In this document: piece by piece, positions 43,659-52,104 of the stretch
How the letters are laid out: each line of letters opens with the position of its first letter
How positions within the stretch are numbered: position 1 is the stretch's first letter
Source: Flavobacteriales bacterium UBA7878
GTDB lineage: Bacteria > Bacteroidota > Bacteroidia > Flavobacteriales > Schleiferiaceae
DNA: 64,000 nt
Reading direction: 5' to 3'
NCBI GenBank assembly: GCA_002501205.1
Contig: DLRW01000087.1
Coordinates: 22,477-86,476, forward strand
Translations under genes and position numbers: made by a program
Notes under the pieces: generated by a model
Databases searched by the model: none
What the model saw: the letters and a program-made list of their open reading frames with translations, nothing else
What the model was told of the DNA's origin: nothing

Positions 43659-44936
43659 ATGCTCACAGCAAACGACCCGTCGCGTAAGTCTTGGATTGAA
43701 GTTCCAACAGGCAGCGACTTTCCTATACAAAACCTTCCCTTTGGCGTTTTTTTAGCGAATGATGATCACGTATCGATCGGCAGTCGTATTGGGAATACAG
43801 CCATTGATTTAGCCGCACTTCATCAATTAGGTTATTTTGAAGGCATCATCCTTCCAGAGGATGTATTCTTACAAGATACGCTCAACGACTTTATCACCCT
43901 CGGAAAACCTACCATCCGCCAGGTTCGCAATCGCCTCGCGGAAATCTTTGATGTAAAAAATGATCAATTGCAATCCAATGCTGATCAGCGTGAGGTGGTT
44001 CTCTTCCCAGTCGAAGAATTGCAAATGTTGATGCCAGTGTTCATTCAGGATTACACCGATTTCTATTCCAGTCGTGAGCATGCCACTAATGTGGGAATCA
44101 TGTTCCGTGGTAAAGAAAATGCCTTGATGCCCAACTGGTTGCATTTACCGGTAGGTTATCATGGCCGTAGCTCTTCCATTATTGTATCCGGAGAAAACAT
44201 CCATCGTCCCATGGGTCAGATGTTAGCTCCCGGAGCAGAGGCCCCGGTATTTGGTCCTTCTAAAGCAATGGACTTCGAATTGGAGATGGGCTTTATTACC
44301 ACCGATGGTAAGCCTTTAGGAGATCGTATCAGCACTGGTGAAGCTGAAGATTACCTCTTTGGAATGGTGATCTTTAATGACTGGAGTGCACGCGATTTAC
44401 AGCGTTGGGAATATGTGCCTTTAGGACCATTCTTAGGTAAGAACTTTGGATCATCGATCTCTCCCTGGGTGGTAACTTTTGATGCCTTAGAGCCTTATCG
44501 TACCGCCCGTCCTAAGCAAGAAGAGCCCAAGCCTCTTCCCTATTTAGAATGTGCACCCAATACTTCTTATGATATCAAATTGGAAGTGTATCTACAGCCA
44601 GAAGGTGGTGAAGAAAATCTTATTTCAGAGAGTAATCACAAATACTTGTACTGGACCATGGTGCAGCAGTTGGCGCATCACACGGTAAATGGATGTAATA
44701 TTAATGCCGGAGATTTAATGGCCAGTGGAACCATTTCTGGACCTGAGCCTAAAAATTATGGCTCTATGCTCGAATTAAGCTGGAAGGGTGATAAGCCTTT
44801 AAAGTTGAGGGATGGCAGCGAACGTAAATACCTTTTGGATGGTGATACGGTTATCATGAAGGCCTTCTGCGACAACGGAAGCCAGCGTATTGGCTTTGGT
44901 GAAGTACGCAGTAAAATCCTTCCCGCGAAAGCATAG
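43659..44936 (+). CDS. fahA: Fumarylacetoacetase
   Basis: A 425-residue protein, the usual length of FAH. The N-terminal SH3-like domain (residues ~1-115) starts with SWIEVPTGSDFPIQNLPFGVF. The catalytic domain carries DYTDFYSSREHATNVG (metal Asp and catalytic His), GRSSSIIVSG, DFELEMGF (metal Glu residues), FNDWSARDLQRWEYVPLGPFLGKNF and the C-terminal GSMLELSWKG. It hydrolyses fumarylacetoacetate in tyrosine catabolism. The other tyrosine-degradation genes are not here. It is followed by a strong terminator and divergent from glyA. Confidence 0.96.
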   Translation: MLTANDPSRKSWIEVPTGSDFPIQNLPFGVFLANDDHVSIGSRIGNTAIDLAALHQLGYFEGIILPEDVFLQDTLNDFITLGKPTIRQVRNRLAEIFDVKNDQLQSNADQREVVLFPVEELQMLMPVFIQDYTDFYSSREHATNVGIMFRGKENALMPNWLHLPVGYHGRSSSIIVSGENIHRPMGQMLAPGAEAPVFGPSKAMDFELEMGFITTDGKPLGDRISTGEAEDYLFGMVIFNDWSARDLQRWEYVPLGPFLGKNFGSSISPWVVTFDALEPYRTARPKQEEPKPLPYLECAPNTSYDIKLEVYLQPEGGEENLISESNHKYLYWTMVQQLAHHTVNGCNINAGDLMASGTISGPEPKNYGSMLELSWKGDKPLKLRDGSERKYLLDGDTVIMKAFCDNGSQRIGFGEVRSKILPAKA

Positions 44937-44958
44937 TATTGTAAAAAATACACTAAGT

Positions 44959-44990
44959 AAAGAGGCGCTTTGAGCGCCTCTTTTTATTTT
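44959..44990 (+). terminator. Terminator of fahA
   Basis: AGAGGCGCT (44961-44969), 3-nt loop and AGCGCCTCT (44973-44981), followed by TTTTTATTTT. Confidence 0.9.
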
Positions 44991-45015
44991 TGGTATTTGC
45001 CCAAATATCAAAGAA

Positions 45016-46404
45016 TTGAAAGTTTTTAAATATCTAAGTCTGGCTGCATGCCTTAGTCTCATTGCCTGTTCTAAGGATGAAGATCCTATCACCTCCAATG
45101 TAACTCTTCCAGATCCAGAACCCGTTGATGATGGTTTTTACGGTCAGCCATTCAAGGGCATGCCCACTGATGTAAATGATCTGGTTTTATACGAGGTAAA
45201 TATTCGTGCCTTTTCGGCGGATGGCGATTTAGATGGCCTTACCGCGCAATTGGATAGTATCCAGAAGATGGGGGTTAATGTGGTATGGCTCATGCCCATT
45301 TACCCGGTTGGCCAGGTAAATAGCATCAACTCACCCTATTGTGTACGCGATTATACGGGAGTAGCCAGTGAATATGGCAGTTTAGAAGATCTGCGCGAAT
45401 TGGTGGATGCCGCCCATCAAAGAGGGATGTCGGTAATTCTCGATTATGTAGCCAACCATACTGCTTGGGATCATCCCTGGATCACAGAGCATCCGGATTG
45501 GTATACCCAGGATGGCAATGGTAATATTGTGATTCCTCCGGGCACCAATTGGCAGGATGTGGCCGATCTCAATTTTGAGGTAGACTCAATGCAATTGGCG
45601 CAAATTGAAAGTTTAAAATACTGGATTCGTGAGGCTAATATTGATGGTTTCCGTTGCGATTATGCCAATGGAGTTCCCTTTGATTTTTGGCAAAGAGCCA
45701 TTGACTCCTTAGAGGCCTATCATCGCACCAACCTTCTAATGCTGGCCGAGGGCGATCGATTTAATCATCTCATTGCCGGATTTGATTTGCGCTTTAGCTG
45801 GGCCGCTTATGCCAAATTAAAAGAGGTTTTTGCCGATGGACATGCAGCCAGCGAACTCAGTAGCCTGCATCAAAACGAATACAATGTGATTGTTGGGAAT
45901 CAAGGGGTTTTACGCTTTAGCACCAATCATGATGAATCTGCCTGGGATGCCACACCTGTACAGCTATTTGGCAGTCAGCAAAGTGCCGTTGCAGCCATGG
46001 TAGCCACCGCTTATTTAGGCGGGGTGCCACTCATTTATAGCAGTCAGGAAGTAGGTCGCAACCAACCCCTTCCCTTTTTCAGTAATGATCCTATAAACTG
46101 GAGCGCTAACCCTGAAGTGAAGAAGCAGTATCAGCAGTTTATGCAGATTTATGCCAATGAAGCCGCGGCTAAAGTGCAAACCATTACGGATTACAGCTCT
46201 CAAGATGTATTAGCCTTTACCAAGAATAAGAATGGCGAAGAATTACTGGTGCTGGTTAACTGCCGTAATAATGCAGTGAGCTTTAATGTGGATGCTAGCT
46301 TAAGCGCAGGTAATTGGACCGACCTCATGAGTGGCCAAACTGTGCAGCTTAATTCTAATTTGAACTTAAATGCCGGCGCCTACTTTATTTATAAGCGGAA
46401 TTAA
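45016..46404 (+). CDS. GH13-family alpha-amylase-like lipoprotein
   Basis: A 462-residue protein. A lipoprotein signal ends in LSLIAC (C18). A GH13 TIM barrel follows with its conserved regions intact: region I DYVANH (residues 143-148), region II GFRCDYA with nucleophile D215, region III LAEGD with acid/base E245, and region IV STNHDE with D306. A C-terminal beta-domain ends in NAGAYFIYKRN. It should act on alpha-glucans at the cell surface or in the periplasm. The start is TTG at 45016, the only one giving a correct signal peptide. A TATTTTTG at 44985-44992 may be its -7 box. The end overlaps the convergent Asp-box gene by 20 nt. Confidence 0.93.
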   Translation: MKVFKYLSLAACLSLIACSKDEDPITSNVTLPDPEPVDDGFYGQPFKGMPTDVNDLVLYEVNIRAFSADGDLDGLTAQLDSIQKMGVNVVWLMPIYPVGQVNSINSPYCVRDYTGVASEYGSLEDLRELVDAAHQRGMSVILDYVANHTAWDHPWITEHPDWYTQDGNGNIVIPPGTNWQDVADLNFEVDSMQLAQIESLKYWIREANIDGFRCDYANGVPFDFWQRAIDSLEAYHRTNLLMLAEGDRFNHLIAGFDLRFSWAAYAKLKEVFADGHAASELSSLHQNEYNVIVGNQGVLRFSTNHDESAWDATPVQLFGSQQSAVAAMVATAYLGGVPLIYSSQEVGRNQPLPFFSNDPINWSANPEVKKQYQQFMQIYANEAAAKVQTITDYSSQDVLAFTKNKNGEELLVLVNCRNNAVSFNVDASLSAGNWTDLMSGQTVQLNSNLNLNAGAYFIYKRN

Positions 46405-47404
46405 AGCGCGCAATGCGTCCCTTTGGACCGCTCAACCATTGCCCCTGGCAGCTATAAAAACCTTCGGCGCTATACTGCCAGTTCATACCATTATCAAAGG
46501 AATAGGCCATTCCAAAGCGCGAGCATAGCACAATATGCGATCCTTGCCATTGTACGCAAGACCAATAGCGCTGACTCAAGGGTTTAGGAAATGGAACGGG
46601 CTCCCAGCTTTTTCCGGCATCTGTAGACCAGAGCAAACTTTGAGTGGATAGAGAATCCGCGCGATAATCTCCACCTCCAATTAAAAGGGTATCGGCGTTT
46701 TTAGCATCAATACTAAAAGCTCCCTTTGATGCTTCTCCATCATTCATGGCTAATAAAGCTTTGAGCGATTGCCCTTTATGCATGCCTAAAATTCGAGCTT
46801 GGATACCTCCCAAAACGATGGCCCAAGAATTTTGATCATAACAATGTAGGCAGGTACCGGAAGCGGCAAAACCGCCTTGCTTTGGACTTACTTTTAAATC
46901 AAGGATACTATCCCATTTTTGCCAGCTTTTACCGCCATCCATAGTTTCGATAATGGTGATATGAGATTCTTGCGCATCCGCGAAAGCTAAACCTCTATTA
47001 GTATCCCAAAAATCAAAGGCATCAAAAAATATACTGGGACTATCGTCTCTAAAGCATTCTTGCCAGGTCTGCCCTGCATCCTCGGTTCGCAATATCAAAG
47101 CTGGTGCACCCGCACTTAGAATGATAGCCGAGGAATCGTCCATTGCTTCGATATCACGCCATAGCACTCCTTCATAGCCTTTAGGACTGCGGTTCTCCCA
47201 CTGATTAGGCAAGCTGAAAAACCAAACCTGCGACTGATCACTGGCCAACCAGATAGTAGTGTCGTTAAGCGTGGAAAGTGCACGAAAATTATTACTAGAA
47301 TCTGGACATTGAAAAAGTCTGAAATCTTCATTTTGGCCTTTCAGGCTTAAAGCCGAAAGACTAAACAGGGAAATGAGCAGCAATGCTTTATTCATCATCT
47401 TCAT
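46385..47404 (-). CDS. Secreted Asp-box/BNR-repeat beta-propeller protein (Ycf48-like)
   Basis: 339 residues from the ATG at 47404, with a signal peptide (NKALLLISLFSLSALSLKGQ). Asp-box loops of the SxDxGxxW type recur: TEDAGQTWQ, MDGGKSWQK, TDAGKSWEP and FDNGMNWQY, each closing a propeller blade. Related proteins are sialidase-like, Ycf48-type assembly factors or surface glycan binders; the catalytic residues of sialidases are not visible. The frame extends upstream to 47578, but that region runs through the pirin promoter, so it is not part of the protein. The 3' end overlaps the GH13 gene by 20 nt. Confidence 0.85.
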   Translation of the reverse strand: MKMMNKALLLISLFSLSALSLKGQNEDFRLFQCPDSSNNFRALSTLNDTTIWLASDQSQVWFFSLPNQWENRSPKGYEGVLWRDIEAMDDSSAIILSAGAPALILRTEDAGQTWQECFRDDSPSIFFDAFDFWDTNRGLAFADAQESHITIIETMDGGKSWQKWDSILDLKVSPKQGGFAASGTCLHCYDQNSWAIVLGGIQARILGMHKGQSLKALLAMNDGEASKGAFSIDAKNADTLLIGGGDYRADSLSTQSLLWSTDAGKSWEPVPFPKPLSQRYWSCVQWQGSHIVLCSRFGMAYSFDNGMNWQYSAEGFYSCQGQWLSGPKGRIARFNSAYK

Positions 47405-47409
47405 ATTGA

Positions 47410-47441
47410 TTTGCAAGAAAAAGAAATTCTTTGTACTTTCG
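47410..47441 (+). promoter_or_regulatory. Promoter TTTG-N20-TACTTTCG of the pirin gene
   Basis: TTTG at 47410-47413 and TACTTTCG at 47434-47441 with a 20-nt spacer. A perfect palindrome follows at once. Confidence 0.65.
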
Positions 47442-47453
47442 ATGTTGCAACAT
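47442..47453. promoter_or_regulatory. Putative operator ATGTTGCAACAT
   Basis: A perfect 12-bp palindrome directly after the -7 box, over the expected transcription start and 9 nt before the pirin ATG. A related palindrome lies at 59308-59320. Confidence 0.5.
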
Positions 47454-47462
47454 TGAAATAAT

Positions 47463-48341
47463 ATGAAACGAAGTAAATTTTTAAAATCCAGTGTTTTAGG
47501 TCTTGCATCTTTGTCGATGATTCGCTTGAAAGCGGAAGACGAAATCAATGAAAAATCCACTAACTTAATAGACCCCAATCTGGGCTTTAATCATTTGCCG
47601 AATCCTAAGACATATCCCATGAAAAACTCACTTTTAATTAAAGCCGATTCCCGCGGTCATGCTAATCATGGCTGGCTGGACACCAATCATACCTTCAGCT
47701 TCGCTAATTATTACAATCCTGAACGCATGCATTTTGGCGTCTTAAGGGTTATTAATGACGATTATATCGCCGCTGGAGCCGGATTCGGCACGCATCCCCA
47801 TGAAAACATGGAAATCATCACCATACCCTTTGAAGGCGATTTGGAACATAAAGATTCCATGGGTCATAAGGAAGTAATTAAGCACGGTGATGTGCAGGTA
47901 ATGAGCGCTGGTACCGGCATTTACCACAGCGAATACAATGCAAATAAGGATAAGGCGGTAAAGCTTTTCCAGATTTGGGTTTTCCCCGATAAACGCAATG
48001 TAGAACCACGCTATGATCAGATTACTCTGGACACGAGTAAAATGAAGAATCAATTAATGCAGATTCTATCTCCCAACCCTGAAGATGAAGGCGTATGGAT
48101 TCACCAGAATGCCTGGTTTGATATGGGTGATTTTGAAGCCGAAAAAAAGCTAAGTCACAAGCTTCGTGCACCACAGAGCAATGGTGTTTATGCCATGGTG
48201 GTTGATGGAAAATTCAAGATTAATGGTCAGGAACTGGAATACCGTGATGGCCTGGGCCTTTGGGAAATAAACGAGCTAGAAATTGAAAGCCTCGAAAAAG
48301 GTCGACTACTATTGATGGAAGTCCCCATGCAATTGAACTAA
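47463..48341 (+). CDS. Pirin-family protein with N-terminal extension
   Basis: A 292-residue bicupin. Iron-binding residues of the N-terminal cupin are seen in GTHPHENMEI and TGIYHSEYN (two His in HPH, then His and Glu). The C-terminal cupin is HKLRAPQSNGVYAMVVDGKF. Pirins act as redox-sensing regulators or quercetinase-like dioxygenases. The protein begins with 52 residues before the normal pirin start (MKNSLLIKADSRG); the extension has KRSKFLKSSVLGLASLSMI, which looks like a weak signal or Tat-like sequence without the two arginines. Transcription could instead start translation at 47619. A convincing promoter and an operator-like palindrome precede it. Confidence 0.9.
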   Translation: MKRSKFLKSSVLGLASLSMIRLKAEDEINEKSTNLIDPNLGFNHLPNPKTYPMKNSLLIKADSRGHANHGWLDTNHTFSFANYYNPERMHFGVLRVINDDYIAAGAGFGTHPHENMEIITIPFEGDLEHKDSMGHKEVIKHGDVQVMSAGTGIYHSEYNANKDKAVKLFQIWVFPDKRNVEPRYDQITLDTSKMKNQLMQILSPNPEDEGVWIHQNAWFDMGDFEAEKKLSHKLRAPQSNGVYAMVVDGKFKINGQELEYRDGLGLWEINELEIESLEKGRLLLMEVPMQLN

Positions 48342-48342
48342 T

Positions 48343-48373
48343 AAAAAAAGGCACCGCAATGGTGCCTTTTTTT
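48343..48373. terminator. Bidirectional terminator, pirin and proA
   Basis: GGCACC (48350-48355) and GGTGCC (48361-48366) pair with a 5-nt loop, with seven A on one side and seven T on the other. Confidence 0.9.
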
Positions 48374-48390
48374 GCTTCGAAAATCAGGGC

Positions 48391-49590
48391 TTATACACGC
48401 ACCTGACCATCGCCATATACATAGTATTTATTGGTCACCAATTGCTTTAAACCTAAAGGACCACGGTGATGCAGTTTATCGGTACTAATGGCTAATTCGG
48501 CGCCAACACCCATCGCTCCTCCATCCGTAAAACGCGTAGAGGCATTGTGGTATACGGCAGCGCCATCTACCTGTTCCATAAATTTTTGGGCAAGCTGTCC
48601 ATCTTCGGTAAGAATGGTTGCAGAGTGGCCACCCGAATAACGATTAATCTTATGAATGGCCTCGGCATCATCATCCACCAGGGCAATTACAGCTTTTAGG
48701 GCTAAAAACTCTTCATACCAAATGGCTTGATCTTCCACTAGCTTGGCTTCAGGCAATAGCTTCTTGCTACTATCATCGGTCCAAATTTCTACGCCGGCCT
48801 TCTGCAATTCGCTTTGCAGTTTGGCTACCAGGGCGGGTAAATGTGGGTGTTCTTTGTGAATTAAGATTTTATCCAAAGCATTGCAAGCCGAAATCTTGTG
48901 GGTCTTGGCATTCAGCAAAACGCGGATGCTTTTTTCCGGATCGGCATCTTGAGCCAAATAGGCAAAGTTATTTCCGCGTCCACTAACCAATACAGCACAG
49001 GTGGCATGTTCCTTCACAAATTGAATTAAGCGCTCTCCCCCACGGGGAACAATTAAATCCAATTGTTGATCGGGTTTACGCAAGAAGTCCTGAGTTTCCT
49101 GGCGATTCATCTGTAAAAACTGAATCCAATCTTTATCTAAATTGTTTTCAGCCAAAGCTTTATGCCAGCAATCCACCAGAGCTAAATTGCTGTGCAAAGC
49201 CTCCTTACCCCCTTTTAGGAGAATGCGGTTATTGGCTTTAAAGGCCAGCACGGCTGCTTCGATGGTTACATCAGGCCGACTCTCATAAATGATCATAATA
49301 GTACCAAAGGGAGCAGTTTTATTGAGGATGCGCAATCCATTTTCAATTTCGCGCTCTTCCTTCACTAAGCCTACCGGATCTTCCTGCCCTTTCACTTGCT
49401 CCAGAGCTTGAATCATGCCTTCTATCTTTTGATCATCTAAAACCAATCGATCGTACAAGGCCTGATCATTACGATCAAAGGCATCTAAATCCTTTTGATT
49501 TGCCGCGAGTATGATTTTGCGATCTTCATCAATAATGCGCATCATACTGGCTAATACCTGATTCTTCAAATTTGTATCGAGTAATTCCAT
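48391..49590 (-). CDS. proA: Glutamate-5-semialdehyde dehydrogenase
   Basis: A 399-residue aldehyde-dehydrogenase-fold enzyme. Landmarks are ESRPDVTIEAAVLAFKANN, GKEALHSN, the catalytic cysteine in THKISACNALD, and RFTDGGAMGVGAELAISTDKLHHRGPLGL near the C-terminus. It reduces gamma-glutamyl phosphate to glutamate semialdehyde, the second step of proline synthesis. It is the last gene of proC-proB-proA. I take the ATG at 49590; a TTG at 49611 would overlap proB by 8 nt. Confidence 0.96.
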   Translation of the reverse strand: MELLDTNLKNQVLASMMRIIDEDRKIILAANQKDLDAFDRNDQALYDRLVLDDQKIEGMIQALEQVKGQEDPVGLVKEEREIENGLRILNKTAPFGTIMIIYESRPDVTIEAAVLAFKANNRILLKGGKEALHSNLALVDCWHKALAENNLDKDWIQFLQMNRQETQDFLRKPDQQLDLIVPRGGERLIQFVKEHATCAVLVSGRGNNFAYLAQDADPEKSIRVLLNAKTHKISACNALDKILIHKEHPHLPALVAKLQSELQKAGVEIWTDDSSKKLLPEAKLVEDQAIWYEEFLALKAVIALVDDDAEAIHKINRYSGGHSATILTEDGQLAQKFMEQVDGAAVYHNASTRFTDGGAMGVGAELAISTDKLHHRGPLGLKQLVTNKYYVYGDGQVRV

Positions 49591-49603
49591 TTTGTTGTTC
49601 TTT

Positions 49604-50392
49604 CTAGTCAATAATTCGAGTTCCTATTTCCTTGCCATCCACGAGATCTACGATCACACCAGCGCGTTTTCCATTGGCAATAAAGGTGGGAATGTCCTTC
49701 TTTGCAGTTTCCTTGGCTACGCCTAATTTGCTTTCCATCCCGCCACGACCTTCGGCCTCACCTTTATTAGTTTCTTGGATGTATTGCTCCACATCTTGAT
49801 CGGTGCTTACATTGCGAATCAAGCGGCTGTTCTCATCATCCGGATGACCGGTATACAATCCATCAGTATCGGTTAAGAGAATAAGCATATCCGCATTTAA
49901 GAGCTCTGCCACTAAACTGGCCAGCTCATCATTATCGCTAAACATACTCATGCTCAGGCTTACCGCATCATCTTCATTGGCGATGGGAATTACGCCCTGA
50001 GAAAGCAGGCCTTCATAGCAGTTGATCATGTTTTCACGGTGCTTACCGGGGCTAAAATCCCGCTTGGTCGCCAATACCTGAGCACAGCGCATACCGTATT
50101 CGTGGAAAATGCTGTAGTAGTGGCGCATCATTCGTGGCTGACCAATAGCCGAAAAAACCTGACGGCGGATGGTGGGATCGTCAATGGTACTGTCCATTAC
50201 TTCCATCCCGGCGATTACCGAACCGGAGCTCACCAAAATGGTCATTATATCGCGCTCATAAAGCTCTGCGATCTGATCTACCAATCCTCGTAGAATAGGG
50301 CTTACAATGCGATTGTCCTTATTGGTCATCACATTGGTTCCTACTTTAACTACCACGCGTTTTACGTGGGAGTGATCTCTTGATTCAGCCAT
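49604..50392 (-). CDS. proB: Glutamate 5-kinase
   Basis: A 262-residue amino-acid kinase. It has KRVVVKVGTNVMTN, VSSGSVIAGM, IANEDDAVS, the LLTDTDGLYTGHPDD substrate loop and a GGMESKLGVAKETAK motif. It phosphorylates glutamate to gamma-glutamyl phosphate, the proline-inhibited first step. The C-terminal PUA domain of the longer E. coli enzyme is missing, a known short form. It follows proC with 2 nt between and precedes proA. Confidence 0.95.
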   Translation of the reverse strand: MAESRDHSHVKRVVVKVGTNVMTNKDNRIVSPILRGLVDQIAELYERDIMTILVSSGSVIAGMEVMDSTIDDPTIRRQVFSAIGQPRMMRHYYSIFHEYGMRCAQVLATKRDFSPGKHRENMINCYEGLLSQGVIPIANEDDAVSLSMSMFSDNDELASLVAELLNADMLILLTDTDGLYTGHPDDENSRLIRNVSTDQDVEQYIQETNKGEAEGRGGMESKLGVAKETAKKDIPTFIANGKRAGVIVDLVDGKEIGTRIID

Positions 50393-50394
50393 TT

Positions 50395-51201
50395 TTATGA
50401 TTCTTTACCCAATTCAACGGCACGATTAAAGGCAGCATAAGCCGCTTCTTTAATCAGATCTTTCACATTATTATCTTCCATAGAATCGAGGGCGGCTCGA
50501 GTAGTACCTCCTTCAGAAGCTACCTTGTCCATCCATTTCTCGGGGGTTAGCTTATTGCGCTTAAATAGCTCAATCGCTCCTTCGAAGGTGGTGCTAACCA
50601 ATACCTTAGAATCGTAATCGCTAAAGCCCATGTCTAAAGCTGCTTCCAACATACTCTGCATAAAATAGAATACATAGGCCGGTCCGGAACCGGAAATACC
50701 GGTAGAAGCATCAATATCATTTTCACTATCGAGACGCACAGAACGACCAGTGGTATCCAGTAAGCTCTCCACAGTAGAGAGCTCCAAGCGCGAAACTTCA
50801 TCTGAAGCCGTAAAAGAGGTTAAGCCCTTCCCTACCTGGGCGGGTAAATTGGGCATCGCCCGAACTACCTTTTTAATATTCAAATGGTCTTGGATGGTTT
50901 TGATGGTACCCCCCGCCATAATGGAAATCACTATTTGATCTTCCACCATATGCTTTTTCAGTTTTCCGAAAAGCTCCTCAATATGATAGGGTTTTACCGC
51001 TATAAAAATGATATCTGCCAAGGGGGCACAATCGGCGATATCGTCATAAACTTCAAAGTGACTTTTTTTACGGAGCTCCTGAGTTTTGGCAGGGGCATTG
51101 TCGGAAATCAACAGATCTCCTTTTTTAAGGTGTTCAGATTTGGCAATAGATTCTGCGTAGGCGAGGCCCATATTGCCCGCGCCTATAACTAATACTTTCA
51201 T
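50395..51201 (-). CDS. proC: Pyrroline-5-carboxylate reductase
   Basis: A 268-residue enzyme. The NAD(P) motif VIGAGNMGLAYAESI starts at residue 4. VKPYHIEELF, MPNLPAQVGKG, the GISGSGPAYVFYFM helix and the C-terminal SEGGTTRAALDSM motif identify ProC. It makes proline from pyrroline-5-carboxylate. The ATG at 51201 was chosen because it begins right at the Rossmann strand; the longer frame to 51294 has no such strand. It is the first gene of the operon with proB and proA. Confidence 0.96.
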   Translation of the reverse strand: MKVLVIGAGNMGLAYAESIAKSEHLKKGDLLISDNAPAKTQELRKKSHFEVYDDIADCAPLADIIFIAVKPYHIEELFGKLKKHMVEDQIVISIMAGGTIKTIQDHLNIKKVVRAMPNLPAQVGKGLTSFTASDEVSRLELSTVESLLDTTGRSVRLDSENDIDASTGISGSGPAYVFYFMQSMLEAALDMGFSDYDSKVLVSTTFEGAIELFKRNKLTPEKWMDKVASEGGTTRAALDSMEDNNVKDLIKEAAYAAFNRAVELGKES

Positions 51202-51503
51202 TAGATGTTTTTGATTAGTAAATGTGAAATGCTTTTTAGCAAGTACACATAATGGTACAAGCATCATGCGAAAATTGCTATTCACTAAAAACAAGTCGTT
51301 TTATAGCAAAAAGTTCATTTTTTATGCAGATTTGACGCATTTTCACGCAAAATGACATCATTTCTATTCATTTTCACTAAAAATCAAAATATCCATTCAC
51401 GCCAGATTTGCGCATTTTCCTGCAGGATCGGCAGTTAATTAATTTGGATTTTTGAGAACATTTTGGGGTCTGCCGACTTAGGTTTGCGGATTGAATACTT
51501 GCT
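51202..51503. promoter_or_regulatory. 302-nt divergent control region with imperfect internal duplication
   Basis: No coding frame. Two related blocks are visible. Block A: CTATTCACTAAAAA (51278-51291) and CAGATTTGACGCATTTTC (51327-51344). Block B: CTATTCATTTTCACTAAAAA (51364-51383) and CAGATTTGCGCATTTTC (51403-51419). The region separates proC (-) from the methyltransferase (+) and must carry both promoters. TAGGTTTG at 51479-51486 serves the + gene. Confidence 0.5.
51479..51486 (+). promoter_or_regulatory. -7 box TAGGTTTG
   Basis: A full match to TAnnTTTG, 17 nt before the ATG at 51504. Confidence 0.5.
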
Positions 51504-52079
51504 ATGAATTTAGATCAGGCATATTGGGAGCAATGCTATGTAAATCATCAAAGCCCCTGGGATATGGGCAGTGCTTCTACTCCACTTATTAGCTATTTGG
51601 AAAAGCAAGATCGGGAGGCTGCGATATTAATTCCCGGTGCCGGCAGAGCCTGGGAAGTAGATTGGATGCTGGAACGGGGTTTTAAGGATATAACTGTTAT
51701 CGACCTTAGTAGTACTGCCCTGCAGGAAGCAATGGATCGGATTCCTCATTCAGACCAGGTGAAATGGATTGAAGGCAATTTCTTTGAACATATTGGGCAC
51801 TACGATTTAATCATGGAACAAACCTTTTTCTGTGCTCTGGATCCCCAATTACGTCCAGACTATGCACTAAAAATGAAATCCCTTTTAAAGGAAGGAGGAA
51901 TATTATTTGGCCTGCTTTTCAATTTTCCATTAAGCGCTGAAGGCCCGCCCTTTGGGGGCTCAGAGGCCGAATACCTTAATTTGTTTCGGAGCCATTTCCA
52001 GATTCAACATCTTGAAATCTGCTATAATTCAATAAAGCCCAGAGCGGGCCGTGAATTTTTCCTAGAGCTGGAAGCTTGA
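51504..52079 (+). CDS. TPMT-like SAM-dependent methyltransferase
   Basis: A 191-residue protein with the thiopurine S-methyltransferase fold. YWEQCYVNHQSPWDMGSAS is the typical N-terminal substrate-side motif, ILIPGAGRAWEVDWM is the SAM-binding loop, and ITVIDLSSTAL carries the acidic ribose ligand. ALDPQLRPDYALKMKSLLKEGG follows as in the family. Bacterial members methylate thiols, selenium/tellurium compounds or halides; the exact substrate is unclear. It is a separate unit with its own promoter. Confidence 0.83.
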   Translation: MNLDQAYWEQCYVNHQSPWDMGSASTPLISYLEKQDREAAILIPGAGRAWEVDWMLERGFKDITVIDLSSTALQEAMDRIPHSDQVKWIEGNFFEHIGHYDLIMEQTFFCALDPQLRPDYALKMKSLLKEGGILFGLLFNFPLSAEGPPFGGSEAEYLNLFRSHFQIQHLEICYNSIKPRAGREFFLELEA

Positions 52080-52081
52080 TG

Positions 52082-52089
52082 TATCTTTG
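52082..52089 (+). promoter_or_regulatory. -7 box TATCTTTG of the phosphoribosyltransferase gene
   Basis: A full match to TAnnTTTG, 15 nt before the ATG at 52105. The in-frame TTG at 52087 is part of the box. A run of five T lies 21 nt upstream. Confidence 0.5.
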
Positions 52090-52104
52090 CTCAAAATCAT
52101 TTCC

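Noticed and set aside
47405..47578. N-terminal extension of the Asp-box protein
   Set aside because: It would cover the pirin promoter and its palindrome, and the signal peptide starts only at 47404 or 47395.
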